Below are positions 18,601-28,239 of a DNA stretch of 64,000 nucleotides, piece after piece; the first letter of the stretch is position 1, and each line of letters starts with the position of its first letter. The DNA comes from Prochlorococcus sp. AG-347-I15 (GTDB taxonomy: Bacteria > Cyanobacteriota > Cyanobacteriia > PCC-6307 > Cyanobiaceae). The DNA lies in assembly GCA_003281585.1 (NCBI GenBank), contig QCBN01000003.1:1-64000 (forward strand), in the 5' to 3' direction. A program made the translations under genes and the position numbers. The notes beneath the pieces are model-generated. The model did no database searches and had not been told where the DNA came from. It saw only the letters and a program-made list of their open reading frames with translations.

Positions 18601-19205
18601 ATAGTACCTGTTGTTTCCATTGTTATAGATACCATTATAGGTATATCAATATTTTTACTATCAAGTACTTCTTTAGACGCTAATAAGGCAGATTTAATTT
18701 GTAAAACATCTTGACAAGTTTCAATTAAAAGAAGATCAACTCCTCCATCTGTAAGACCATATATTTGTTCTCTATATGATTGCTTTAATTCATCAAAATC
18801 TATGTGTCCTAATGTGGGTAATTTAGTAGTTGGTCCAATTGAGCCAGCAACAAATCTTGGCTTATCTACTGATTCATATTTGGCAGCAGCCTTTTTGGCT
18901 ATTAATGCAGCATTTTTATTTATCTCATATGCCTTATCTGCAATATCATATTCATCAAGAACTATTGATGAGGCTCCAAAAGTATTAGTTTCTATAACAT
19001 GACAACCTGCTGCTAAGAATGAATTATGAACCTTTTCAACAACCTTTGGTGAGGATAAAACAAGGTTTTCATTACAACCCTCTAATTCTTTGCCTCCAAA
19101 GTCTTTCGCTGTAAGATTTAAGTTCTGAAAAGATGTTCCAGTACCTCCGTCAAAAATTATTAATGGCTTTTCATCACTATTTAAATAGGTTCGGAATGAT
19201 TCCAT
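15639..19205 (-). CDS. metH: Cobalamin-dependent methionine synthase
   Basis: 1188 aa; Hcy-binding, pterin-binding, B12-binding (GDVHDIGKN) and activation domains. Confidence 0.98.
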   Translation of the reverse strand: MESFRTYLNSDEKPLIIFDGGTGTSFQNLNLTAKDFGGKELEGCNENLVLSSPKVVEKVHNSFLAAGCHVIETNTFGASSIVLDEYDIADKAYEINKNAALIAKKAAAKYESVDKPRFVAGSIGPTTKLPTLGHIDFDELKQSYREQIYGLTDGGVDLLLIETCQDVLQIKSALLASKEVLDSKNIDIPIMVSITMETTGTMLVGSDIASALTILEPFNIDILGLNCATGPEQMKEHIKYLSENSPFAISCIPNAGLPENIGGVAHYRLKPTELKMQLMNFIYDFKVQLIGGCCGTTPEHIKYLSSIIDEITNIERSNKIGNSNLSGFIPSASSIYNSVPYKQDNSILIVGERLNASGSKKVRELLNNDDWDGLVSIAKQQQKENAHVLDVNVDYVGRDGVKDMKEITSRLVTNINLPLMIDSTDADKMESGLKSAGGKCIINSTNYEDGNERFDQVLNLALGYGSGLVVGTIDEDGMARNKDKKYNIVKRALNRTRECGLPDYELFFDPLALPISTGIEEDRLNAKETITAISKIRKNFPGIHIILGISNISFGLSPLSRINLNSIFLDECIKAGLDSAIIAPNKILPLSKISEETKKLCLDLIYDKREFKDDICIYDPLVELTKAFQDLSIQDFKKASLDNKNLTLEESLKNHIIDGEKIGLEDRLNKALKKYKPLEIINTFLLDGMKVVGDLFGSGQMQLPFVLQSAETMKFAVSILEPYMETVEENISNGKLLIATVKGDVHDIGKNLVDIILTNNGYDVINLGIKQDVSAIINAQKKHNADCIAMSGLLVKSTAFMKDNLEAFNNEDITVPVILGGAALTPKFVNEDCSKIYNGKILYGKDAFTDLKFMNEYMDNKKKGNWSNTEGFINNDGINTNLASSKSNSLAVKKSISVDIETPKLNLKENFIRSKFINEEEPIQPPFLGTKVLNDVDIDINKLIFYLDTKALFSGQWQIKKGKNQSVDEYNNYLDSYAKPLLDKWLNTIIEKKLISPKAVYGYFRCGRKDNSIFLFDKKSLNKISQFNFPRQKSGNNLCIADFYCDLKNDKPIDIFPMQAVTMGNIASEYSQKLFKEDRYSDYLIFHGLTVQLAEALAEYVHALIRIECGFRTEEPDKNREILAQKYRGARYSFGYPACPKVSDSNIQLSLLDAKRIKLTMDESEQLHPEQSTTAIISLHSKAKYFSA

Positions 19206-19224
19206 TTTTAGGTAAAATTTTAAT

Positions 19225-20139
19225 TTATTTTAGAGAAATTCTTGTTACCCAATTATCATAGTCTTGAGAACGACCTTCTGTTATTTCTATAAGCTTACTT
19301 TTTAATTTATTCATTATTGGTCTTACACCATTTAATTCACTTGATTCAATTTTTTTAACGGGTGTAATTTTTGCTGCTGTACCAGTTAGAAAAACTTCAT
19401 CTGCTATAAATAATTCTGTTTTATCAACAGGCCTTTCAATTACATTTATTCCAAAAGATTTTGCTAATTCAATTACACTAGCTCTAGTAATCCCCTCCAG
19501 GATATCTTGATCAACACCAGGAGTGATTAAGTCTCCATTTCTTACAATAAATAAATTCATACCACTAGCTTCGCTTACCTTACCACTTGAATTTAATAAC
19601 AAGGCTTCATCAAAACCCGATAAGCTAGCTTCTGTTTTAGCTAATGAACTAGTAATATAAGCTCCACTTATTTTACCTCTCAATGGAAGGGATCTATCTT
19701 CTTGTCTAGTCCAACTACTCATTCTACAAGAAACTCCATCTGGGGATAGATAATCTCCTAGTTCAATACAATACATAAAGAAATCTGTTTCAATATTGTG
19801 TAACCTTGGAGCTATACCTAAATCGCTTGTATATACGAATGGTCTAATATAAATAGGTTTTTCAGGCTTATTTCTTTTTATAACTTCCTCTAAGGCTTTA
19901 AAAATATATTCTTCAGAAATATCAGTTAAGAGTAATTTTGCACTTTGAGATAATCTTTTTATGTGTTTATCAGTTCTAAATAAAAGGAATTCTTCTTTAT
20001 TTGTAGGGTTAGGTATCGCTCGCATTCCTCCAAATGCAGCAGTACCGTAATGTAGTGCATGAGTAGCTATTGATATTTTTGCTTCTTTAAATGGAATACA
20101 TTTACCTTCGAACCAGGCGTATGGAAGAAATTCATGCAT
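19225..20139 (-). CDS. ilvE: Branched-chain amino acid aminotransferase
   Basis: ALHYGTAAFGGMRAI…YIRPFVYTSDLGI…SGKVSEASGMNLFIVRNG. Confidence 0.95.
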   Translation of the reverse strand: MHEFLPYAWFEGKCIPFKEAKISIATHALHYGTAAFGGMRAIPNPTNKEEFLLFRTDKHIKRLSQSAKLLLTDISEEYIFKALEEVIKRNKPEKPIYIRPFVYTSDLGIAPRLHNIETDFFMYCIELGDYLSPDGVSCRMSSWTRQEDRSLPLRGKISGAYITSSLAKTEASLSGFDEALLLNSSGKVSEASGMNLFIVRNGDLITPGVDQDILEGITRASVIELAKSFGINVIERPVDKTELFIADEVFLTGTAAKITPVKKIESSELNGVRPIMNKLKSKLIEITEGRSQDYDNWVTRISLK

Positions 20140-20211
20140 ATTTAGTTTATTTAATTAAGGTAAACTAGTTTTATCCTACTTAAGTATTCTAAACCCTATT
20201 TATATATAAAA

Positions 20212-23200
20212 ATGCACAGGATATTGAATATAGCAGGAAATGAAAAGAATAAGGATGATTTAATAGAGCAACCAGTTGCAGATTTTATTTTTATAACAAG
20301 TGTCAAAGCTGATTTAAATCTCTTATCCAACATATTGTTAGAAAAAGAATTTGCTTCATTAAAAAATAATATAAGAGCTTTAGAAATTTCTAATTTAAAT
20401 TCCTCAGCTCAAATAGATAATTATCTATTAAAAACAATTAATTATGCAAAAGTTGTCGTACTACGATTATTTGGAGATAAAGGTACATGGAACTATGGAA
20501 TTGAACAACTCTTAAATTGGCAAGAAATTGATAAAAAAAGGAAGTTAGTAATCCTATCAGGTACCCCTGATCAGGAAGTTTCCTTATGTGAGATTAGTAG
20601 TATAGATAAAGATGTAGCATTAAATATTTCTAAATTATTAAGATCTGGAGGAATGGATAATTATAGAAAATTTCTCAATTGTTTAAATTACCTAAAAAAA
20701 GATGAAACATCAATTCCTAATAAGTTTTTGAAGATTTCTTTTTATGCAGATCCTTATTTGTATGATTGGAAAATTGAAAAAGGAGAAAAGATAGGAATAA
20801 TATCCTATAAATCGCTTTTTTTGGCTAATGAAATTGAAGTAAACGAAAAACTTAACTTGCAGTTAAGAAAATGCGGACTATCCCCTAAAACATTTTTTAT
20901 TTCAACTCTAAAAGATCAAATTATTCAAAAGAAATTAATAGAAATTTTTAAAAAAGAAGATATTAAAATAATAATTACCACAACTTCATTTTCTTCATCT
21001 CAAATCAAAAATAATGATTTAGTTGAAAGTTCTACAAATATTTTTACTTCTCTGAAAGTCCCAATTTTACAGCTTCTTTCTTCTAATATATCAAAAAAAA
21101 ATTGGTTAAATTCATCAATTGGAATGAATTCATCTGATTTATTAATGCAAATAATTATTCCCGAATTTGATGGAAGAATTACCACCTCTCCTGCTGCTTT
21201 TAAAGAAATAATATCAAAAAAAAATTCACTTTACAGTGAAATAAGTAGTTACAAAGCTGATCAAGTAGGGATTGAATGGATTTCAAAATTTGCAACAAAT
21301 TATGTAAAACTTCAGAAACTTAATAATTTTGATAAAAGAATTTGTTTAGTAATCAGTAATTATCCAGTAAAGAACGGAAGAATCGGTAATGGCGTTGGTT
21401 TAAATACACCTTCTTCAATAATAAATATTCTTAATTGGTTAAAAGAAGAAGGATTTGACGTTGGATCTTGTAATTATCCTCAAGATTCTTCGGAATTAAT
21501 GTCAATGCTTATAAAAACTAGAACTAATGATATTGAATCTCAGAATAATGAACCATTAGATTTCTTACCACTTAGTGAATATTTAAAATATTGGAATTAT
21601 TTAGAAATTGATCCAAAAAATATTATTGTTAATCGTTGGGGTGAACCATCTGATGCCATCGATCTAGATAATGAAGGCTTCTCAATAAATGGTCTTAGAT
21701 TTGGAAAAATTACATTATTGATTCAACCTCAACGTGGTTATGAAGCTTACACTGATAGAGATATTCATTCTCCTGATCTTCCACCTCCCCATAGATACTT
21801 AGCACAATATTTTTGGATTGAAAAAGTTTTTAATGCACATGCTATATGCCATATTGGTAAACATGGGACTGTTGAATGGTTACCTGGCAAATCTATAGGT
21901 CTTAGCAATAAATGTTATCCAAATATTATTTGTCCAGCAATACCTAATATATATCCCTTTATAGTAAATGATCCTGGAGAAGGCTCCCAAGCTAAAAGAA
22001 GAACTGCTGCCACAATTATTGATCATTTAACCCCTCCTTTGGATAGGTCAGAATTATATGGAAAATATTTAATATTAGAAAGTTATTTAGACGAATATTT
22101 TGAAGCTAAATTATTAAATTCTAATCGTATTGAGATAATAGAAAAATCTATTTTTGAATTAATTAAAAAAGATTTTAGTGAAATTACTTTAAAGAATAAA
22201 AATATTCAAATAGAAGAAATTGATTCCTTTCTTTGCAAAATTAAAGAATCTCAAATTAGAACAGGTTTGCACGTATTTGGCAATAGGCAGAATGATATTA
22301 ATGAAATAAATCTATTCTTATGTATTGCTAGGGTACCAAATGCCAACCGAATTGGTGTTGTTCAATATATAGCGAAAAATTTAAAACTAGATTTGAATCC
22401 TTGGACAAATAACTATGATCAAAAGTTAACTGAAAAGGATAAAAATATATTATTGAAGTTTTCAAACAAAAAAATTTTAAATTTTAGAATGGCTATTGAT
22501 TTTTTGGAACAACAAGCAAAATATATTATTTATTTGTTTTTTTACAAAAAGAAAACCAATATAAAATATTTAGACAAATATAAAAATCAGAAAATAATAG
22601 ACTATTTCCTTAATGATAAAAAACATATTAATTATTTTTTATTATTAAAAAATGAGATACTAAATCCAATTATTAATTCTTCATATAATGAAAAATTATC
22701 ATTTATAAATTCATTAAATGGCAAATATGTAAAAAGTGGTCCATCTGGAGCCCCTACGAGAGGTAAAACTGAAGCTTTGCCCACTGGTAAAAATTTCTTT
22801 TCAGTTGATGTGAGAGGACTGCCCACTGAATCAGCATGGAGTGTTGGTTGTAAATCTGCTTCTCAAATTATTGATTTATACAAGCAAGAAAATGGAGAAG
22901 ATTTAAAAAATATAGCAATATCTGTATGGGCAACATCCACAATGCGAAATGGTGGAGAAGACATTTGTCAAATACTATATTTATTAGGCGTACAACCTAT
23001 TTGGGATGGACCCTCAAGAAGAGTAGTTGACTTAGAAATTATCCCTTTATCTGTTCTCGATAGGCCAAGAGTAGATGTTACATTAAGGATTTCTGGAATG
23101 TTTAGAGATGCATTTCCTCAGTTAGTCAAATTAACTTCTAAAGCAATAAATCTAATATCTAATCTTAATGAGAATGATAAATTTAACCCTCTTGCTGGAG

Positions 23201-23949
23201 CATTAAAGGATGGTGATCCAATTAATCGTATATTTGGGTCAGCACCAGGTTCATATGGAGCTGGTCTACAAGAACTAATTTCAAATTCTAATTGGGAAAA
23301 TATAGATGATTTTGGAGAATCTTTTCTTAATTGGAGTAAGTGGATTTATAGTGATAATCTTGAACCTATAGAGGATAAAAAATCATTAGAAAATGCTCTT
23401 AAAAATGTGCAGTTAGTTGTTCATAACCAAGATAATAAAGAACATGATATTTTAGATTCTGATGACTATTATCAGTTTCAGGGTGGTTTATCTTCAGCAG
23501 TAAAAAAATTGAGCGGTAATTTACCTGAAATGTATCATGGTGATTTATCTAAATTTGGATTATCTAAAATTTCAAAATTACAAGATGAAATTAAAAAAGT
23601 TGTTATATCAAGAATACTTAACCCTAAATGGATAAATGGAATGAAGAATAATGGTTATAAGGGAGCGTTTGAATTTTCAGCGACACTGGATTACTTATAT
23701 GCTTTTGATGCTTCTACTGAAGTAGTGTCAGATTGGTGTTATGAGGAAGTTTATAAATCATGGTTATGTGATCGGGATCTTAGGAAGTTCTTTCTAGAAA
23801 ATAATCCATGGGCTTTAAGAGATATTGCACAACGATTTCTTGAAATTGTAAATAGAAAAATGTGGAATAATTGTTCTTCTGATGTCATTGAAAATTTAAA
23901 GAACATAATTATTAATACTGATTCAATAATTGAAAAAAAAGAATTCTGA
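20212..23949 (+). CDS. cobN: Cobaltochelatase CobN subunit
   Basis: 1245 aa; HAICHIGKHGTVEWLPGKSIGLS, KSGPSGAPTRGKTEALPTGKNFFSVD. Confidence 0.95.
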   Translation: MHRILNIAGNEKNKDDLIEQPVADFIFITSVKADLNLLSNILLEKEFASLKNNIRALEISNLNSSAQIDNYLLKTINYAKVVVLRLFGDKGTWNYGIEQLLNWQEIDKKRKLVILSGTPDQEVSLCEISSIDKDVALNISKLLRSGGMDNYRKFLNCLNYLKKDETSIPNKFLKISFYADPYLYDWKIEKGEKIGIISYKSLFLANEIEVNEKLNLQLRKCGLSPKTFFISTLKDQIIQKKLIEIFKKEDIKIIITTTSFSSSQIKNNDLVESSTNIFTSLKVPILQLLSSNISKKNWLNSSIGMNSSDLLMQIIIPEFDGRITTSPAAFKEIISKKNSLYSEISSYKADQVGIEWISKFATNYVKLQKLNNFDKRICLVISNYPVKNGRIGNGVGLNTPSSIINILNWLKEEGFDVGSCNYPQDSSELMSMLIKTRTNDIESQNNEPLDFLPLSEYLKYWNYLEIDPKNIIVNRWGEPSDAIDLDNEGFSINGLRFGKITLLIQPQRGYEAYTDRDIHSPDLPPPHRYLAQYFWIEKVFNAHAICHIGKHGTVEWLPGKSIGLSNKCYPNIICPAIPNIYPFIVNDPGEGSQAKRRTAATIIDHLTPPLDRSELYGKYLILESYLDEYFEAKLLNSNRIEIIEKSIFELIKKDFSEITLKNKNIQIEEIDSFLCKIKESQIRTGLHVFGNRQNDINEINLFLCIARVPNANRIGVVQYIAKNLKLDLNPWTNNYDQKLTEKDKNILLKFSNKKILNFRMAIDFLEQQAKYIIYLFFYKKKTNIKYLDKYKNQKIIDYFLNDKKHINYFLLLKNEILNPIINSSYNEKLSFINSLNGKYVKSGPSGAPTRGKTEALPTGKNFFSVDVRGLPTESAWSVGCKSASQIIDLYKQENGEDLKNIAISVWATSTMRNGGEDICQILYLLGVQPIWDGPSRRVVDLEIIPLSVLDRPRVDVTLRISGMFRDAFPQLVKLTSKAINLISNLNENDKFNPLAGALKDGDPINRIFGSAPGSYGAGLQELISNSNWENIDDFGESFLNWSKWIYSDNLEPIEDKKSLENALKNVQLVVHNQDNKEHDILDSDDYYQFQGGLSSAVKKLSGNLPEMYHGDLSKFGLSKISKLQDEIKKVVISRILNPKWINGMKNNGYKGAFEFSATLDYLYAFDASTEVVSDWCYEEVYKSWLCDRDLRKFFLENNPWALRDIAQRFLEIVNRKMWNNCSSDVIENLKNIIINTDSIIEKKEF

Positions 23950-23950
23950 A

Positions 23951-24598
23951 TTATCTGCCTAAAAGTGATAGTCCATGACTGTCTGTTCCGCAAGTTTTTA
24001 GCATTGAATATTTATCTGCTAATTTATCTATTTCTGAACATACAAATAAACTAGGATTCCATATTTCATTAAGTTCATAATCGTACCAAACCTCTATTCC
24101 ATCAATACCTTGTATTTTGGCCTCTGGAATTAATTTATAAAAGGGAATCCTGTACCTCGCTGGATGTGCAAGAAATGATAAACCACCAGCTAAATTTATT
24201 GCTTTAATAACTGATTTAATATTTAAATCATTACCTATTGGAGATTCTCCAAGGATGTAGGGATTTAGGTAACTACTTTTAATATCTATTCCCAATCCAA
24301 GTACATGTACTAAACATCCTAGAATCAAACAATTAATTTCTATTCCGGAAATTAATGTAAAAGAATCTTTAGGATAATTTTTGAGTATATTATTTTTTTT
24401 TATATATTCATGAGCTTTAATTGTATGATGATCGGTTATTGATAAAAATTTCAAGTTATTTTTATAAGCTTGTTCTAAAAGTTCATGCGGTTCTAGACTT
24501 CCATCACTAAATTTTGTATGGCAGTGAAAATTAATTTTTTTAGGACAACTATATTTATTAATATTGGAAGTTAATTTTATTAAGTCTTTCCTATTCAT
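23951..24598 (-). CDS. PHP-domain metal-dependent phosphoesterase
   Basis: INFHCHTKFSDGSLEPHELLEQAYKNNLKFLSITDHHT, GTDSHG. Confidence 0.92.
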   Translation of the reverse strand: MNRKDLIKLTSNINKYSCPKKINFHCHTKFSDGSLEPHELLEQAYKNNLKFLSITDHHTIKAHEYIKKNNILKNYPKDSFTLISGIEINCLILGCLVHVLGLGIDIKSSYLNPYILGESPIGNDLNIKSVIKAINLAGGLSFLAHPARYRIPFYKLIPEAKIQGIDGIEVWYDYELNEIWNPSLFVCSEIDKLADKYSMLKTCGTDSHGLSLLGR

Positions 24599-25157
24599 TG
24601 CTTAATGAATTCTCATTTTTCTTTCTAATCTTTGCATATAATTGAATCGAAGCCAACATAAAAACAACAAGTCCAACTACACTCCATGTAGCAACACTTG
24701 TTGGAAAATTATTTTTAAAAATCACTAAAAGTACAATTATAAATAATAACAAAGTAGGCAATTCATTTAATAATCTTAGTTTTTTTGCTGAGATGGTTGA
24801 GGTACTATTTTGTAATGAATACATTATCTTATAACAATAAAAATGATAAATTACTAATCCCAAAACAAAAGAAATTTTAATTTGCAACCACTTCTCACTT
24901 AACCAACTTGGCTGCATAATAACCATGCATATAGCCATACTTAAAGCTAATATCATCCCAGGAGTTGTGATTATATTTGCCAGCCTTTTTTCCATCAAGG
25001 TGTATTGTTTATTAAAGGCAATTTTTAATTCATTATCCATATTTTTAGATTCTTCATGATAAATAAAAAGTCTTACTAAATAAAAAAGTCCCGAGAACCA
25101 AACGATTACACCAATAATGTGCAGTGATTTAAACCAGAGATATGTTTCAGCTGTCAA
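24591..25157 (-). CDS. hemJ: HemJ/UPF0093-like membrane protein (protoporphyrinogen IX oxidase)
   Basis: YLWFKSLHIIGVIVWFSGLFYLVRLFIYHEE. Confidence 0.88.
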   Translation of the reverse strand: MTAETYLWFKSLHIIGVIVWFSGLFYLVRLFIYHEESKNMDNELKIAFNKQYTLMEKRLANIITTPGMILALSMAICMVIMQPSWLSEKWLQIKISFVLGLVIYHFYCYKIMYSLQNSTSTISAKKLRLLNELPTLLLFIIVLLVIFKNNFPTSVATWSVVGLVVFMLASIQLYAKIRKKNENSLSNE

Positions 25158-25245
25158 ATTACTAGATTAATTTCTAAATATATATTTTTAATATAGTTAT
25201 ATTTAATTACATCAAGAAATCTATTTTTTAAAATTTAATTAATAT

Positions 25246-27204
25246 TTATAACTCGTGAAAATATTCATAAATATCATTTACTGAATTTTTTCCAAGTCCT
25301 TTAACTTTTGATAAATCCTCTTTAGTAGCTATTCTTATTGCGTCTATTGATTTAAAATGCTCAAGCAATTCTCTTATTCTTGAAGGACCTAATCCACTGA
25401 TTTGTGACAATTGAGATCTATTCATTCTCTTAGATCTTTTGTCTCTATGAAAAGATAATGCAAATCTATGGGCTTCATCTCTTATCCTTCTTAATAGAAG
25501 TACTCCTTTTTGATTTTCATCAGTATCAAGAGACTTTGTATAGCCTGGAATAAATATTTCTTCATTTTTTTTTGCCAATGAACATATAGTAACTTCTTCC
25601 TCAAGATTTAATTCTTTTAATGCTTTAATAGCAGCATTTAACTGTCCTTTACCTCCGTCAATCATTATTAAATCAGGCCAATCTGATAGAAGTTCATTGT
25701 CTAATTTGCTATTCGTTTTATCATTTAAGATCGAAAAATCCCCTCCGGTTTTTTTAAATCTTGACCATTTCCTAAACCTTCTATGTATTACTTCATATAT
25801 CGAAGCAAAATCATCGCTATGTCCTATAAAAACGTTTGGATCTTTAATTTTATATTTTCTATAATGCTGTTTAGAAGGAATTCCATCAATAAATACGACT
25901 TGAGATGCTACTGGGTCTGTACCTTGAATATGGCTTATATCATAACCTTCAATTCTTTTAGGTTGCTCGCTTAATTCAAGTATTTGGGCAAGATCCTCAA
26001 TTGATGATTCATTATCTTGTATCCCATTTAATATTCTATCTAATTCTAATTTCGCATTTTTTAAAACCATCTCTACAGTTTCATGTTTTTTATTTCTTTT
26101 TGGGATTATGATTTTTACTTTCTTTTTTCTTAGCTCTGTTAACCAATCCTCTATTGTTGTTTGTTTTGGTAGTTTATATTGAATAAGAATTTCTGAGGGT
26201 ATTTCTACTCCTTCAACATTCATATAATGCTCTTCTAATACCCTTTGAAGAATAAGATTTTCATCTTCATTATTTAATTTTTGACTATAACCAATTCTCC
26301 CAATGAGCTTACCAGATCTCATTTGGAAAATTTGTATACTAGCTACATTTTTTTCTGAAACTATTCCAAAGATATCTCTATTAATTGAAGAATCTGGTAT
26401 TGATATTTTTTGTGATTCAGTTAATAATTTTAGACCTGAAATTTGGTCCCTTATTTTTGCTGCATTTTCATAATCTAAATCATTTGAAAATTGCAGCATT
26501 TTTTTTTGTAAAAATATTTCTAAGTCATCATTTCTTCCCTGAAATATCATAGATACCTGTTTCATTATTTTTTTATAATCGTCAGATGAGATTACTTCTT
26601 GGCAAACACCTGGACATCTTCCTATTGAATAATTCAAACAAGTTCTATCTTTATAGACTGGCCTTGGCCTTTGTCTAAGTGGAAATATTTTTTTTATGGT
26701 AAATAATGTTCTCCTTAATAATCCGACATCAACATAAGGTCCATAATATCTATCTAAATTATTTCTATTTCTTCTTCTTCTTGTAATAAATATTCGAGGA
26801 TATTTTTCACTCCAAGTTATGCATAGATACGGATATTTTTTATCATCCTTTAAAAGAATATTAAAGTAAGGTTTATTTGCTTTTATTAAATTTGATTCTA
26901 AATTTAGTGCTTCATATTCGCTATCTGTGACTATAATTTCTATTTCAGTTATTTGACGAACCATCAAACTTAATCTTGGGGTTAAATCTGAAAAATTATT
27001 GAAATAACTACTTACTCTACTGCGTAGTTTTTTAGATTTACCAATATAAAGTAAATTATTATCTATATCTTTAAAAAGATAACAACCAGATGATTTTGGG
27101 ATTTCGGATAATCTTGATTTTAATAAATCTTTATTATTAATTAATTTATATTCAATTTTAAAATTATATTTGTTATCTATTTTTTCGATAGAGGAATTAC
27201 TCAT
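25246..27204 (-). CDS. uvrC: Excinuclease ABC subunit C
   Basis: 652 aa; GCYLFKDIDNNLLYIGKSKKLRSRVSSYF, GYDISHIQGT, C-terminal HhH. Confidence 0.98.
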   Translation of the reverse strand: MSNSSIEKIDNKYNFKIEYKLINNKDLLKSRLSEIPKSSGCYLFKDIDNNLLYIGKSKKLRSRVSSYFNNFSDLTPRLSLMVRQITEIEIIVTDSEYEALNLESNLIKANKPYFNILLKDDKKYPYLCITWSEKYPRIFITRRRRNRNNLDRYYGPYVDVGLLRRTLFTIKKIFPLRQRPRPVYKDRTCLNYSIGRCPGVCQEVISSDDYKKIMKQVSMIFQGRNDDLEIFLQKKMLQFSNDLDYENAAKIRDQISGLKLLTESQKISIPDSSINRDIFGIVSEKNVASIQIFQMRSGKLIGRIGYSQKLNNEDENLILQRVLEEHYMNVEGVEIPSEILIQYKLPKQTTIEDWLTELRKKKVKIIIPKRNKKHETVEMVLKNAKLELDRILNGIQDNESSIEDLAQILELSEQPKRIEGYDISHIQGTDPVASQVVFIDGIPSKQHYRKYKIKDPNVFIGHSDDFASIYEVIHRRFRKWSRFKKTGGDFSILNDKTNSKLDNELLSDWPDLIMIDGGKGQLNAAIKALKELNLEEEVTICSLAKKNEEIFIPGYTKSLDTDENQKGVLLLRRIRDEAHRFALSFHRDKRSKRMNRSQLSQISGLGPSRIRELLEHFKSIDAIRIATKEDLSKVKGLGKNSVNDIYEYFHEL

Positions 27205-27213
27205 TTATGATGG

Positions 27214-27702
27214 TTAACCTCCATAATTCCAGCCAGTTGAAGATAAATTTAGTGAGTCAACATCATTATTTAAATAAGCAGATTGAACTTCTCCTACAAA
27301 AACTGTATGGTCTCCATGAATAACACTTCCAACAACATTACATTCAACTCCACCCACACTATCAACTAAAATAGGCAATCCAAGCTCACCTAGATTAAAT
27401 TCAATAGATTCAAATCTACCTCCCAAAGCTTTTTGGGGTTTAAAGAAAACAGCTGCTAGATCCTTTTGATCACTTTTGAGCACATTTAATGAGAACTTAT
27501 TGCTGGACTTTATTATTTCATGACTAGAACCCTCTGCTCTAACTGCCATCACGACTAATGGTGGGGTGAAGGAACCTTGAGTGACCCAACTAGCAGTAAA
27601 TCCGTTCACTTCATTTTTATCCTCGTCTCTAACCCCACAAATGAATAATCCGTGAGGTATTTTTCTTAATAAGATTTTTTTTGCTTCTAGATTTAATGTC
27701 AT
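27214..27702 (-). CDS. Flavin reductase-like domain protein
   Basis: PHGLFICGVRDEDKNEVNGFTASWVTQGSFTPPLVVMAVR…GDHTVFVGEV. Confidence 0.88.
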   Translation of the reverse strand: MTLNLEAKKILLRKIPHGLFICGVRDEDKNEVNGFTASWVTQGSFTPPLVVMAVRAEGSSHEIIKSSNKFSLNVLKSDQKDLAAVFFKPQKALGGRFESIEFNLGELGLPILVDSVGGVECNVVGSVIHGDHTVFVGEVQSAYLNNDVDSLNLSSTGWNYGG

Positions 27703-27761
27703 AATTGATTTATCTAATAAACTTATTTTAACTAAATTTCTTATTCGATCATAATAAATTC

Positions 27762-28235
27762 ATGAAAATTCTTTATCCAGGTACATTTGATCCTTTGACA
27801 AACGGGCATATTGATTTAATAGAAAGGGCTGAAAAAATATTTGGTAATATAGTAGTTGCTGTTTTAGAAAATACTTCTAAAGTACCTACATTTAATCTTC
27901 AAAGAAGAATATTACAAATAAAAAATTCTCTTTCTCATTTACCTAATATTGAAGTAATTTCTTATTCCGGACTCACTGTTGATTGTGCAAATGATCTAAA
28001 AGCTAATCTTATTCTTAGAGGCTTAAGAGCAATGAGCGATTTTGAGTATGAACTCCAGATTGCTCATACAAATAAATCTCTTAATGACGATATTGAAACT
28101 ATATTTTTATCGACAAATACAAATTATAGTTTTCTTAGTAGCTCTTTAGTAAAAGAAGTTGCAAAGTTTGGGGGTGAAATTAATCACATGGTACCCCCCT
28201 TTGTTGAAAGAGATTTAAAAGAGTTTTTTAAATAA
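27762..28235 (+). CDS. coaD: Phosphopantetheine adenylyltransferase
   Basis: [32 protein letters not shown]. Confidence 0.98.
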   Translation: MKILYPGTFDPLTNGHIDLIERAEKIFGNIVVAVLENTSKVPTFNLQRRILQIKNSLSHLPNIEVISYSGLTVDCANDLKANLILRGLRAMSDFEYELQIAHTNKSLNDDIETIFLSTNTNYSFLSSSLVKEVAKFGGEINHMVPPFVERDLKEFFK

Positions 28236-28239
28236 TATT

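Noticed and set aside
15639-19205. Several plus-strand ORFs inside metH (16543..16923, 17383..17577, 17978..18169, 18445..18714, 18802..19002)
   Set aside because: Antisense shadows of a well-supported 1188-aa gene; no recognisable domains.
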